A stretch of 64,000 nt of DNA from Dactylorhiza incarnata (Eukaryota > Streptophyta > Magnoliopsida > Asparagales > Orchidaceae): NCBI GenBank assembly GCA_033032865.1, contig JAWHQI010000229.1, forward strand, positions 3,185,001 through 3,249,000. Direction: 5' to 3'. Position 1 is the stretch's first letter; each line of letters starts with the position of its first letter. Shown here piece after piece: positions 1 to 12,269 of the stretch. Made by a program: the position numbers and the translations under genes. The notes under the pieces are model-generated. The model had not been told where the DNA came from and searched no databases. It saw only the letters and a program-made list of their open reading frames with translations.

Positions 1-663
1 CGGGCGGGCGGTAACGGAAGGGGCAGCCGGCGAGAACCCGTTAGGGCGGCGCGGTAGGTTCGGGAAAGGGAGATCCCGGGGTTTAGCTCTGATACCAAGT
101 TGTTGTGTGCTCGGTTCGCTGCGGATCTAGCTCGTGTGAGGGGACCGAGTGAGGAGGAAGAACCTTCCGTGTGGGAGGGATCCGTTGTGGAGATCTGCGG
201 AAGAGAGGAGGAGAGGAGGAGAGGAGGAGAGAAGCCGAGAGAGAGAGAGAGAGAGAGATCGAGAGAGGGGAGGCGGAGGCCGGCGTTGGTGACGCGCGGC
301 GATAGCGATGATGGAAGGCGACAGCCGCGGCGATAGCTAGGGCGTCAGCGCAAACGAGCGGAAGAGAGGGAGAGAGGGAGTTAGAGAGAGAAAGGGATTT
401 GGGAAATAACTTCTTGCATACCCATTCCTCCAAACCAACCAGACCATATAGGTCCCTCCACCAAAACGAACCGGCTCGGTTCAACACAAAAGAAAACCCA
501 AACAAAGTTCGCGCCCCTCACTTGGGCTTACTACAAGTGAGATCAAACATTCGAAATAAAAGATACTACGAAAATAACATAGCAATGTCAGGTGGCTTCG
601 GTTGGTTGGCGACGTCGGTAGGTGCGCCCCCAATATGGATCCCACGCGTCGAGTGCCGTAACA
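1..663 (-). mobile_element. 5' LTR and leader of an LTR retrotransposon running off the left edge
   Basis: The complement of 86-97 reads TGGTATCAGAGC, the initiator-Met tRNA primer-binding site used by many plant LTR elements. The LTR lies to its right at 101-663. On the plus strand it starts TGTTG and ends TAACA, so on the element strand it starts TGTTA and ends CAACA. Positions 1-100 are the start of the internal leader. The LTR carries a GA-rich simple repeat (about 200-265). The U3 start (GACGCGTGGGATCC-like) resembles that of the chromovirus-like LTR at 36473-36930, so a Ty3-gypsy element is my guess. No coding region lies inside the window. Confidence 0.7.
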
Positions 664-2174
664 TTATCATTTCATTTCATTCCTAATAAAGCAATGGCAA
701 AATTGTAATTATTTATAAAACTTCTACATGAACAATGCACATAATTTCTATAGATAATAGATATATATCCAACAAACTGACTGAATGTTTTTTTTAAATA
801 GTTAAATATATCATTTATATCCTTTTTGACAGCAAGAAATTCAAATTAGCAAAAGAAAACTGACTCATTGGAAAGGCAGTATAAAAACAACAGGCTTCTT
901 CTTAACTTTCTTTAGAGCACAATCAACTTCTGAAGATCTATTAATATTCAAAATGGCAGTCACAAAATAATAAGCACTGCTTTTCGCTTAAGCCAAAAGG
1001 TATATATATATCCCCCGGCTACCACTGTAGCCCTATTTGAGTGAACCATATATTTCTCATTTTGGGCGGGTTTAGCGCTCCGAACTTGCTGAGTCGCAAA
1101 GGCGATCGAGACCACAACTCCTGGGTTGCGGTCACGATCCGCGATTTTCCGCAGCTTTTTGCTTGCGCGCAGATCCTGGCTGCACGGTCGTGCCCCCGCA
1201 AACCGGTCCTTTGCGCTTAATTGATCCCACTTAGAGCCTCTTTGGGTGGGTGGTGACAGTTGGAGACGAAAGATACAACAATGTTCCTGAATGGAGCTCT
1301 CACCTTGCTGTTGGAATCATGCATAAAACTACATTTTGGGTGATTAATGTTCCAAATGAAGGCTATTCAAAGGGAACACAGCAAAGAAAAAACGCCCAAA
1401 CAAACAGAGCACCGTACTATTATAATCTTCTTTCTTAAGTGATCTATGACGCACGAGCTTTTCGCTGGGCTCACTTTTTAACATACCTCTCGTCTCTTGA
1501 AACTCGCGAACCCTCGGGGGAAAAAGTCACAAACAAATAGCTTCATGGCCGAATTATCAACGAAGGCGAGATAGTATAATAAGACCTGAAGTGATGCCAT
1601 TAGAGAAGATCCCCAGACATCAGTTTGTATTGCGCTAATTTGTGTATCTAGAATTCCCCTTCAGCCAGTGCAAATTGGACTTTTAAAGTTTAAAAATTGA
1701 AAGAAAATACTTATTAAAAAATACCTTATTTATAGCTGATAGCTTCTCACACATGTCTGCAGGATAGAGCTTTCATCGCACTTTTGAAGAAGACTAATCG
1801 GTTGACCCACATTGGCGGCTCATGCCCTGGTCAACTTCCCTGTTAGTCAACCGCACGCTGGTCGATCGGGCGTGCGCCTCCTGCCAATGATGTTTGATGT
1901 AGGCGAACACAAATGCGAGTAAATGCGTGAACTCACTTCCCGCGTGCCTGCCCCAAATTCGAGTGGAGTTTGATCAATTCAAGCTGAATGCAATTTGAAT
2001 AAATAATAAATTCTATGACAGATTTAAACAAAAATGATATCATCTGGATGTGCCAGCCAAGATAAACTTTTAGAAAGGAATTGAGTAATCAATTAGGAAT
2101 TTATAGATTCAAGCAATGAATGAGAATTCTTCTCCTGTCCACTCTCTCCATGGCCTCCCTCCTCCCATAATCTT
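664..2174. other. Unassigned intergenic DNA
   Basis: I see no recognisable gene here. A GC-rich patch at about 1060-1210 gives a 60-codon minus-strand reading frame without a recognisable motif. The rest is AT-rich with short uninformative frames. Confidence 0.5.
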
Positions 2175-2177
2175 TTA

Positions 2178-2294
2178 GGATCCGTTCGGTTTGACGGAAT
2201 TGAGGCTTCAGAAATGGAATTAAAGTCTGATTTCAATGAAAACAAACGTCCAAATCTAATTCCAAGGGCTTAATTCCGTCCAAACGAACGGACC
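2178..2294. mobile_element. Tourist-like MITE (PIF/Harbinger type), 117 bp
   Basis: The two ends are imperfect inverted repeats: GGATCCGTTCGG at the left and, on the complement, GGTCCGTTCGTTTGG at the right, continuing into matching GACGGAATT(G/A)AG. The trinucleotide TTA lies directly outside both ends (2175-2177 and 2295-2297), the usual target duplication of PIF/Harbinger elements. There is no coding capacity, as expected for a MITE. Confidence 0.8.
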
Positions 2295-2390
2295 TTATCT
2301 TCTTCTCTTTTTTGCTCCCAAGTTCATCTTTTTACTCTTGGCCGTCCATTTTGAAAAAACAAGAAATAAATATTATTAACGGATGCAGAT

Positions 2391-2576
2391 TGTAGAAGAA
2401 ATGAATAAAATCCCATGTAATGGCCTCATTTCTCATGCATAGATTAGTCACACATCTTGGATTGGAGTTGATATTTCACTCATCCAATACTATAAATCTA
2501 TGTACAAATTCATGTATTGTGATTGATAAGTGAAGAAATTAAAATATTTTTCTACTCCGCATTTCATTTTCCTACA
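2391..2576 (+). repeat. 5' LTR of Copia-1 (186 bp)
   Basis: The LTR starts TGTAG and ends CTACA, a perfect 5-bp terminal inverted repeat, and abuts the primer-binding site. A TATA-like word (CTATAAATC) lies near 2490. The region between the LTR and gag (2588-4195) has no intact reading frame. Part of it is Ser/Pro/Leu-rich with repeated GGTTGGAGCTC-like words. Confidence 0.75.
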
Positions 2577-3094
2577 TGGTATCAGAGAAACTTGATCCTT
2601 AACATCTAAACTCTAGCCGATTGAGTTCTCTCTTGGCTGCATTTTTTTCTTCCTCCAGTACTCGCAACCGTCCCTTTGGAGCTCACCAGATTCTGCTCCT
2701 CCGTCTGCTGTTGGACCGAGACCCTCTATCCCGTCTTTTATAGGCCCGCCAACATCTGCAGCTCTCGCTGCCTGCTCGACGAAACTCGCCGCCTCCACTC
2801 CTGCTTTCAGTTAATGTCGGACTTGCTGCATCTTGATTGCTTTTGAACTCGTGGAAGCTCGAGCCTGTCCTCACCTGCGATTTCTCCTTGCAAGCATCAG
2901 ACTCGCAGACACCCACACCTGCGCCTACGCTCAGTGAAACACGGAGTCACCGCTTCTCCGCTGCCTCTGAACTCGTAGGAGCCCGCGACTGTCCTCGCCA
3001 GAGGTTTCTCCCTGTATCGATCGAACTCGCAGACACCCGTACCCTGAACTCGTCGATCCTTCTTTCCCGTTCTTGACAGCTTGAGCTCTGCCTG

Positions 3095-3829
3095 GGCGAA
3101 ATTTTTGGAACCGGACTCCGTTTTCAAATCTAGGTCTGTGTTAAATCCCCAAGCAACATGTGGCGCAATTCTGTAGGGTAGGTAATTCGCGTTATTTCTG
3201 CCCAAATTCGCGCGCGCTAGTTCTTCTCGCCTTCTCTTAGGGTAATTCACGCTATTTTTTGTTGCTCTTACTATTTCTTCAACCATATGGTGTGCCCTCA
3301 CTGATTTCACGAACAATCATTATATTTCATCTACGTTTGGCCTTTGTTCATCTTTTCTACCTGCAAGGAGGCAAAAGCTCGACAGTTGACACCTTATTTA
3401 CAAAGAATGGGGAAAATGCATGTACGCTAACAAATTTTGATTGATTACCTAAGTCATCACTCTGTTGATCCAGAAAATTAATGTTGAGATCATATTGATC
3501 TCCCAATAGATTAAAAGACTGTTTTCCTGTTTTTGATCCAGGAAAGTAATGTTGAGATTATATTGATCTCCCAAGAGATCAAAAAATGACTGTTTTCTGT
3601 TTTTGATCCAGGAAATGACTGTTGCTCTCTCCAGATCAAAAATGGCTTGATTCCAGAAAACAGCCCCCGCAGAACACCTTTACGCAGGAAGCCATGGTGT
3701 GCACGAAGTAAAATTTTGAAATAACGTGAATTACCTGCCCAGTTGCCCTACAGGATTGCGCCACGTGTCGCTTAGGAATTTAACCCAGAAATAGATTTGG
3801 AAACGGAGCCCGGTTCCAAAAATTTCGCC
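3095..3829. mobile_element. Non-autonomous element with ~105-bp terminal inverted repeats
   Basis: Bases 3095-3197 and the complement of 3719-3829 are clearly homologous. Both begin GGCGAAATTTTTGGAACCGG and share a run ending near ACGTTATTT. The interior (3450-3640) has three diverged direct repeats centred on TTTTTGATCCAGGAAA. Long inverted repeats and no coding region suggest a Mutator-like or foldback element. I could not find a convincing 9-bp target duplication. It sits inside the Copia-1 leader. Confidence 0.6.
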
Positions 3830-4195
3830 TCGGTTGGAGCTCCCCGCCTCTTCTTCCAGCGCCCCCGTACGGTTGGAGCTCGCAACTTCTGTATCCAGCA
3901 CTCCTGTGCAGTTGGAGCTCTCCCTCGGTTGGAACTTGACGTCTCTTCTTCCAGCGTTCCCGTGCGGTTGGAACTTGCTGCCTTTCCTACGGTTGGAGCT
4001 CGCTGCCGCTTATTCCAGCATCTGCTCGAAACTCGCTGACTCCCAGTTTCCAGTCTTGGACTTGCCCGTACTTAGTGCTCGCCAATTCCTTCTTCTAAGA
4101 GCTTGCCTATATCATGGTGGCAAACGCAACATTCGTCTTGTCCATCACTCCGACTACGCTCGCCCTGGTTCTACTCTATGAACTATGTGACGAAC

Positions 4196-4986
4196 TCTGA
4201 ATCACCACTATCTCCCTTACTGGAAAGAAAATTTGTCGAGTGGGTCCACTCTGCGACTCGTGTCCTCCAGACCAAGGGACTTCTTCACCATTTGACCCAC
4301 GACCCACCTATTGAGCCTATTGAGAAATTGCTCTAGGACAATGGGCGAGTTCAGTCATGGATTTTAAATTCCATGGACATGACCCATATCGCATGGCTGC
4401 ATCACGAGATCGCAAAGGCTCTGTGGGACTAACTTAAGTCCCTCTACTCTGAGAAGGACAACCTCTAACATCTGTTCGACCTCTTTCATGATCTCCAGGC
4501 CTTCGAACCTGGTTCAGATGGTGACTTAACATTATTAGTGGCCCAGTACAATACTCTTGTCGAGGCTTAGATTCAGCACCAGCCTCCAACGCTAGATTTC
4601 ATAACCCAATGGGCTCAAAAGGAGGCTGCCGACATAGCAATAATGATGGCCCACCTACCACCACATCTTCATAGTGTTTGGGCAACATCTTATCGCCGCC
4701 CCACTATTCTGTCTCTCTCGGATGTGTGCTCCATGATTTTGAAGGTTAATCCGCTCACGAAAATATCGTTGACTCCTTCTCCTGCCCTTCTACAACACTC
4801 TACTGAGGCTCGTCCTCCTCCTACTGGGCCCCGGGGAGGTCGTCATGGGTCTCGGGGCGGTGGACACGATGGCCGCCATCGTTCCAATAGAAACACTCGC
4901 TTATGTACTCATTGTGGCTGAACAAACCATACTGAGGCCACTTGTTACAAGAAACATGAGTTCCCACCACATCCTTCCAACTCTTA
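4196..4986 (+). pseudogene. Copia-1 gag remnant with CCHC zinc knuckle
   Basis: One forward frame gives a UBN2-type gag core (for example the stretch around WAQKEAADIAIMMAHLPPHL) interrupted by several in-frame stops, among them TAG near 4334 and TAA near 4433. A Gly/Arg-rich stretch (4825-4890) is followed by a knuckle of the form CTHCG, a stop, then NHTEATCYKKH, which fits CX2CX4HX4C with one residue changed to stop. The damage is nonsense rather than frameshift, which suggests ageing by point mutation. It cannot make full-length Gag. Confidence 0.75.
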
Positions 4987-5504
4987 GATCATCATGCTTC
5001 TCCTGCGGTGGATGTTCCTACCACATCCCGCTCCGACATTGACAACTTGCGCGAGGAACGCCAGCCAAGGTTGCAGATGTCGGCCTCATGTTGGTTTAGG
5101 TATTTTATGTCGGATGTCGGATTGCGGGGGATATATCAGAGACATTTTAAAATGTCGGATTGTAATATTATAATTATATATATATTTCATAATATTTTTC
5201 ATTTATTAATTAGATGGTAATTATTTTATCTAATTAAGTGTAAACTAAAATTCATATGAGAAAATTAAACTACTAACAAGTGTCTAACCAATTTATAATA
5301 AATAAGAATTGTTACATACTTTCAATCATGTAAATATAACATCACAAAATCATATTAAACTAAAAAATATAGTCATACCTCAACCTATTACCAAAATGTG
5401 AGCGCTCCACAAAAATCTACCACTCTAATATAAATCTATAATATTGTTTTCCTGAAATCAATGAACGAACATTTGAGTAAGAACTATATTAAAGATAATA
5501 TACC

Positions 5505-7607
5505 TGGATTAAACTCTGGCAGTACTTTTTGCCTCTTTGCTATGTCTAGGGCAAATAATCCTTCCTCTAGCTGATAATCTTCAACCTTAGCAGTAATGAA
5601 ATCTTGTATAGAAGGATCATGAGAATACATTTTAGTGAGGCAGTCAATAAACCCACCCATAAACTTTGAGTCTCCATCTATCTCTTCCCTATTTGGGTAG
5701 TAAAAGAAGGGATTCAGAAATAGTTTGTTAGATGCAGATGACAGATCATCTTAGTCTCTACTCTTCTATCTATCAACTTCCATATGAGAAGATATTTATT
5801 CACCTTAAACTGATCTAGCCTTCTTCATATCACCATACAAGCATCTCATTGAAGGTGTGTCCTCATCAACTCTTCTAAGGACTTTCACCAATGGGGCAAA
5901 TACAAAAATGACAAACTCAACATTCAGCCAAAAAGTCCCACTCAAAACTGTAGTTTTAGCCTACAACTTAAGATAATAGATAGATGATAAGTAACAGATT
6001 AATCATAGATCAATATGTAATAAACTACTACACATGAATATTAGATACAAACTACTAAGGTACTTGTTTGCCCGCATCACTTCCGGATAATTTGGTAGCA
6101 TCTCATCTTGTTGATGTAAACAACTCCCGCAACTGCCTCTTCTTCTCATGGATGTTCTATAACGAAAGAAATGTTGTAGCGAATCTGGTCACTCCAGGCA
6201 CACAAGATCATGGGACTCCAAGTCTTTTGTAGTCTCCCTAAACATGTCAAAGGAGTAGTATGACCATATATAAACACTAACAATTGACATCCCATTGCAA
6301 TTGCATTCTTGATATGTTTTAATCTAGCAATGCCCTGAAGAAGAAAATTTATTGTGTGCAGCGCATAAAGTCCAAAAGAGTCTTGGCCTCTTCAAAGCCA
6401 TCAACCTTGATGTCACCATATTATTGGATGCATTATCTGTCACAACTTGTATTATATTCTCCTCTCTTGGACCATCTGGGTTGACAATCCCCTCATTCAC
6501 AAAATCAAAAATAAATTTCTCATCATGTGTGGATGAGGATACATTCCCCAGCATAAGTGTGCACCACTATATTCATGATGCTTCTCCCCTTTCCATCTGT
6601 CCATGCATCCGTAAGAAAACTGCAGTCATGCACCTTGCATGTTTGAGTGAATGTACTTAGCATCTCATTCGTCCGTTGAACCTCCATCTTCAATAATTTC
6701 TCGATCATCTCATATGTGGTTGGCCTCTTCATTCTTGGTCCACATTGCCCAACTGCATGCAACATCTGTTGGAAGGATGTAGCATACATGACATTGAAAG
6801 GAATGCTCAGATGCTCACTCACCTAGCAAAATACCACCCCAGCATAAGTGTGCACCACTATATTCATGATGCTTCTCCCCTTTCCATCTGTCCATGCATC
6901 CGTAAGAATACTGCAGCCATGCACCTTACATATTTGAGTGAATGTACTTAGCATCTCATTCGTCCGTTGAACCTCCATCTTCAATAATTTCTCCATCATC
7001 TCATATGTGGTTGGCCTCTTCATTCTTGGTCCACATTGCCCAACTGCATGCAACATCTGTTGGAAGGATGTAGCATACATGGCATTGAAAGGAATGTTCA
7101 GATGCCCACTCACCTAGCAATATACAAGCATGCGTCATCTCTAGCTTTTTTCTCATACTTGTTATCGATGGTGGTTTGTACCACTTTGCAGCTCTCGACG
7201 GGTTGGACAAATTGATCCATAGGCCCTTTAGTACCTACCCCTGTATAAAGACTCCTTTGCCTGCCTTCTTCTTTGTCACTATCAGCTCCTCCAACAACTA
7301 CATCTTCCAAAGTTGTTTACAACATTTCAGTCTTAGACTTTTGGGTTGCTTGTGCAGAGTTTAAATATCCCTCAACCTTCCATTTAACATAAGATGGTAC
7401 CGTCGGGTATGACTTAACGTTGCCCCTTATCCCCTCCAAGTGATGCTTCAAGCGGGTAATTCCACCATTCACAATTTGCTCGCAATATATGCATCGTATC
7501 TGATTGGTGTCATTTGAAGTCACCTTCTCACCAAATGCCCAACACAGATCTCGGCCTACTATGGAAGAAGCGCTAGGAATCTTGCTAGAACCTTCTGATG
7601 AATTCAT
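5505..7607 (-). pseudogene. hAT transposase remnant (BED finger, DUF659, C-terminal part)
   Basis: Read from 7607 leftward. Residues 1-96 of the first piece form a BED zinc finger, with CIYC and, further on, LKHHLEG. An acidic linker follows (7110-7310), then a DUF659-type region (PTTYEMMEKLL, then FLTDAWTDGKGRSIMNI) that is present twice. Next is VVTDNASNN and a LFWTLCAAH stretch (6324-6554). Pieces near 5505-5720 (FMGGFIDCLTKMY, then QLEEGLFALDIA) resemble the region before the C-terminal dimerisation domain. Stops and frameshifts break it into short frames, so no active enzyme is expected. Confidence 0.8.
6546..7127 (-). repeat. 291-bp tandem duplication within the hAT transposase
   Basis: The segment starting CCCCAGCATAAGTG at 6546 restarts at 6837, giving a 291-bp period. 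The two copies differ at only a few sites by eye. 291 is 97 codons, so both copies encode the same DUF659 segment in frame. Confidence 0.9.
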
Positions 7608-7954
7608 TCTACAATAAATTTTTTGAACAAATTAAAAAAAACATCAATGATATTTTTATATTTAGATTCCCGCAACATTGATATCATCACTCATCAATGA
7701 TCATTGATCAGTCTAATAACCTAAGGATCAACATTAATTTTGCAACATCAGAAATATTATATATTGCATATTTGCATCACGTAAAAAACAACGATATTCA
7801 TTATTCCAAATTTCAAAATAACCTCCTATTTTGTCAATTGTCATTTTACTACGACAGCACGGAGCACCAATGATCTATTATTCAATAAGACATGCTCAAT
7901 GTAAACTACGATAACAAACAAATAGTTTAGATAGAGCATCACAAAAAATCCTCA

Positions 7955-8640
7955 TCATTTGTTGCAAAAATAATGTTGAAGCATAAGTGTATAGCTGAAT
8001 AGTTTTTTCACATCATATGTTGCAATGAAAACAACAAAAACCACAATGCCACAATCGTAGAGGAAGATGGAAGAGAGAGATAGAGAGAAAGAGAGGATAA
8101 GGAATAGAGACAGACACATTGCCACAATTCCACGTGCAAAAACAACCATAATGCCACTCCCACAACAACCACAACCACTACAGAAATAGAGGAAGAGAGA
8201 AATAGAGGAAGAGAGAAATGGAGAAAGGGAAGCCACAATGCCACTGCAAAAACTCCCACATTAGCAAAAATTAGCTTATAATACCTTTTGGAAAATTGAC
8301 TTCGTGTTGTGGGAGTTTTAGAGGCTATAGTTTACAAGCTTTTTACAGTCAAATTAGCAAAATCCCACTATTTGAAGTTAAGTTCTGACCACAATAGAGG
8401 AAGAGAGAAATGGGGAAAGGGAAGCCACAACCCACAGGCCCACAAGGCCACAATAAGTCAATAACACAATCACATATTCGGCAAAGACAGTAGTAGGGGA
8501 ACTGGGAAGAGAGAAAGAGAGGAGTAGGAATAGAAAAATAGAGAGAAAGAGAGGAAGAGGGAAGAGAGAAATAGAGGAAAGAGAAATAGAGAAAGGGAGA
8601 GAGGAAGAGAGTAGTATCCAACTATCCATAGCAGTCAGCC
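7955..8640. repeat. GA-rich low-complexity block inside the hAT
   Basis: Repeated GAGGAAGAGAGAAATAG-like words and two related segments (about 8185-8240 and 8390-8440) lie upstream of the BED-finger end of the transposase. The Ser/Leu/Phe-rich complementary-strand reading frames are by-products of this composition. Confidence 0.7.
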
Positions 8641-9299
8641 AGCCCATATAGGCTTATATACCTCATGCCGTGAAAGGATCCATAGCAGAGCCTGTACCAT
8701 AACATGATAGCAACTAATAACTTAAAAATATAAATACAAAACTCACAGTGCCGAGGGGATGAGCCACAGAGGATGAGAGGAACAGAGGAAATGTGTCGAG
8801 AATCAGTGCCGAGAAGAAAGCGGTAGACGGCAAACACCAAAGAAACAAAAAACTACATCCAAAATGCGAGAATCACCAGGGAACCAAAGAACAAGTGCCT
8901 AGAAGAAGACATCCGAGAGAGGAAGAAGATTGCGAGAGAAGGAGAGAATCGAAGGAGCGTCCAGGTATCAGATTAGGGCAAGCCGCACACGTAATGCAAG
9001 GAGTCGAGCGGCGGTTATAATGTTATATTATAAATTTATAACTTATACGTTTATAACTTATAAAAGTATTAAAGTATAATTATAAAAATATAAAAGAGAA
9101 ATATTAGGTTAGCCGCAATTAGCCACATTGGCCGCAATATTGGTCTGACATGTCCGCCACAATAACAGAAAACGCCAGAATTGTCAAATGTGGCGAAAAC
9201 GTGTCGATTCCCCCTAAAAAATGACATGTAAGACATGTCGGACATGTCGTCCGCAATCTACAAGCTTGACTCCAACATCTTCGAAGTCTGGTTAAACGA

Positions 9300-9885
9300 A
9301 TTCAGCTTGTCCTGAGTTTATCACAGCGGCCAATGAAGACACCATGCCTGTCTGCGGCTCTGGAGACGTGTCTCTCATCCCGTCTCTCTCTCCGCTCTGT
9401 CCTTCATGTTCCTGAATCTCAATTTAATCTCATCTATGCCAGTCGACTTACTCAGGATCATGACTACTTCATCACATTTTCTTCTTCTTTTTTGTGGTGC
9501 AGGATCGACGGACGCGTAATATCATTGGTAGGAGACGACAGTCAAATGGGCTCTACACTCTAGGCCTTCCCACCACTGCTCTTACCTCAGTCACCTTTGT
9601 TGATTGGCACCAGCGTCTTGACCATTCTCCTCTCCCGATCCTGAAGAAAGCTCTTCCGGATTTTTCTCTCTGAATTTACATGTAAATCTTAGATCTATGG
9701 GAAACATCATCGCTCTACCTTCTCCCCTCATTGTACTAGGAGCTCTGCTCTGTTTAATGTAGTTTATTTCGATATTTGGTGTCCTTATAAAACTGCTAGT
9801 TTATTTGAATATTGTTATTTTCTTATGTTTTTTGATGAACATTCTCATAATCGCTTCCTGGATGGGGAATAACCTCATGATGTTG
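9300..9885 (+). pseudogene. Copia-1 protease/integrase remnant
   Basis: Just outside the hAT, a forward frame gives SVLHVPESQFNLIYASRL, which matches the copia region between protease and integrase. Another frame near 9700-9880 gives KHHRSTFSP, then FDIWCPYKTASLFEY and FFDEHSHNRFL, corresponding to the end of the HHCC finger and the start of the integrase core. Frames shift and stops occur. Homology fades near 9885 with no RT downstream. Confidence 0.7.
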
Positions 9886-12268
9886 AAAAATGAGAATGGG
9901 CCGAACGAATTATCATAAACTTGAATGTTTGAGATTAACCACTACATTTACGAAAATATTTCTGCCACACACGAATGTTTGTGTTTACATGAGAATTGTT
10001 TAAACCTGTCTTCTAATTAGAAGTTGTTAAGTCGTGTAAACCGATTGTAGTGTAGTGGTCTAACATTTAATTGTCAGGCTGTTTAAAAAAATACATGGCC
10101 TGGTAATGGATCCTATAACCCCAAATGTGAAATTCAAAAAACATTTCCAAAAGAGCATCTATTGGTGTGTCTCTAGTTTGAATTTTTCTTTGGCACAACC
10201 CCACTTTATCGATTCAAAGTGTTTCCCACCAAATGAGAGTGTGTTTTCTCAGCTTAACTTCAACAAAATTAACTTTTTTATTCTTAGAAATTCTTTCAAT
10301 TACAAAAATTGATCATATGCTGATGTAAGGAGAATCACAGGGATGTCAACACGAAGTCTGACCAATATGGTAATGTTAGTATACATTATTAACTTGTATG
10401 ACATAAATAGAGATGTGAGCATTTATAGTCATGTTTCTCCTGGCGGTGGATCTGGATTTTGGCGATTTGAGGGGGGGGGGGGACAAAAGCTTAAGAAAAG
10501 GATAAAAAATCGTGTAAAAAGTCTTATATCGACGCTCTAGAACTGAACCAATAAAATGAAAATTTTTGTCACATGAATTTTAAGCTTACTATTACCTTAG
10601 AAACTTTCTTTGATATATAAGTATATACATTAAAATTGCTTATAAATGTTGGACAAATGTTGTGCTGACACAACGCCATAATGGCAAATAGTATGAAATA
10701 AAGAATGGGTATTAATTTACAGGAAATTTCCATAACGGAAAACATAAAATGTATTTGTCTGAATATATATAACTAATAATGCATCGAGAAACATTTGCTT
10801 ATCAAATTATAGTATTTCATTGAATAGATTAAGGATTATTATTGTAATAATCCTTATATGTCATCATCCAGTATTGTGCACGTGACCATGAGACATAGTG
10901 TTCCTGCGCTGAAATTTCCTATCATTGACCAACTTCCACTGGATCTGGATCATTCAGGCATGCCAGCATCGGGTGCAACTAATTTTCTATTTTTTAAATT
11001 TATTTTAGTTTAAATCACCGGTAAACATAAAGCGGGAAATGATTAGATGTGAGCACAAAGTAGTGAAACCAAACAAAAGGGCAATGGAGAGGGCCAAGTC
11101 ATTGTGAAAAGGATTAAGTTAAGTTTTTAAAAATAGGTACCAGGAGCTTTAATACCTTTCTTTGGTAATGAGAAAACTTAAAAATTAACGACGATCTCAC
11201 ATAGAAACAACAGAATGTATCATCCAATCCAATGACATTGTAATTCAACGATGAACAAAAATGTAGTCCGAAGTTATAAAGAGTAAGCATCTATAATGTA
11301 CAGCCGGAGTATTAACAATATAATTCATGAACACTGCGCTAATTACAATTCAAAGGATAATATGGAATAGTAAACAAAAATATCACAAAAATTTCTTAGT
11401 TAGCAAACTAAAGATTTCATCTTAAAGACTACAATTAATGGGATAAATAAACATAAGAAACAAAATCACCATTCTAAAGATGGCCTGTATCAAATTTCTT
11501 AGTTAACAAACTAAAGGTTGTATCTAGAAGTATTACTTTCTGCCTTCCATCTCACGATTCTCGCCTTTCGTGCGAAGTACTCGCCACCTTTACACGGTAG
11601 AAGACCTTCACAAATGATGTTAGTCGAAATTTAAAAATACATTGTGTAGTAGTCTTTAATTATATTTCTATATGATCGTGGAATGTCTGGGCCGGTGTTT
11701 CACTGTTCATAAATATTTTGAATGTGAAAATCATGTCGATCCGTTGGCATCATTATCTCATAAGAAATTCATTAGTTAACAGCCTCAAAATCAGAGATAA
11801 CAGCGGATGCATCAGATTCAAAATCATCTTTGGCCCCTCTACAAACATCCGCATCACAACTTTGCCTAAAAACCGGGTAGTCGCCTCTACTGCGTAATGT
11901 GGATTCATTTCATTGATTAATACGGTAAAAATGAATTCATAAGTAACCTAGGGAATGCGATGACAAAACAAATCCAACTAATTGGTGTCATTTTGATTTT
12001 TCAAATAATCACTCCAGACACAGAATACAAAATTGGATAAGAGATTGAATAAAAGTGAAATAACTAATAATACAACAAACACTTATATAAATACGCATAT
12101 GCCAATACTTTATAAGGACACACAGAACATATAGATGAGGTATTATATATCAATAGAGCTTAAAAATGAGTACTCCCATGAATAGATGAAATTGCAAGTA
12201 TCGTCTTCTCCAACAAAAAATCTTTAAGAAGAATAAGATGGTCAGACTTCAATGAAAGCAACAAAATG
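9886..12268. other. Unassigned AT-rich DNA
   Basis: I see no gene. Two short frames (10106-10312 and 10343-10540) lack recognisable motifs. A run of G's lies near 10470-10480, and a perfect small hairpin sits at 10831-10855. No LTR, TIR or tRNA signature was found. Confidence 0.5.
10831..10855. repeat. Perfect 11-bp stem hairpin
   Basis: AAGGATTATTA and TAATAATCCTT are exact inverted repeats separated by TTG. No poly-T tail or element boundary gives it a role. Confidence 0.6.
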
Positions 12269-12269
12269 A

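Larger units (their letters stand above)
5066..9268 (-). mobile_element. hAT DNA transposon inserted in Copia-1
   Basis: The ends are imperfect inverted repeats: CAAGGTTGCAGATGTCGG at the left and, on the complement, CAAGCTTGTAGATTGCGG at the right. Flanking 8-mers ACGCCAGC (5058-5065) and ACTCCAAC (9269-9276) match at 6 of 8 positions, as expected for an old hAT target duplication. Copia-1 coding sequence resumes just outside the right end. The 4203-bp length suits a formerly autonomous hAT, and a transposase remnant lies on the minus strand. Subterminal GACATGT/ATGTCGG words recur near both ends. Confidence 0.85.
2391..9885 (+). mobile_element. Copia-1: degraded Ty1-copia retrotransposon, 3' truncated
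   Basis: A short 5' LTR (2391-2576) is followed at once by the primer-binding site TGGTATCAGAG (2577-2587). Next come a long leader, a stop-riddled gag with a CCHC knuckle (about 4196-4986), and protease/integrase remnants (about 9300-9885). RT, RNase H and a 3' LTR are missing. Two later elements interrupt it: a 735-bp inverted-repeat element (3095-3829) and a 4.2-kb hAT (5066-9268). The very short LTR and the knuckle type fit the Ale/Retrofit group; this lineage call is inference. Confidence 0.8.

Noticed and set aside
83..505. 140-codon minus-strand frame with a Ser/Leu/Pro-rich middle
   Set aside because: It spans the GA/CT microsatellite inside an LTR.
7955..8650. Hydrophobic Ser/Leu/Phe frames that look like membrane proteins
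   Set aside because: They are the complement of a GA-rich low-complexity block in the hAT element.
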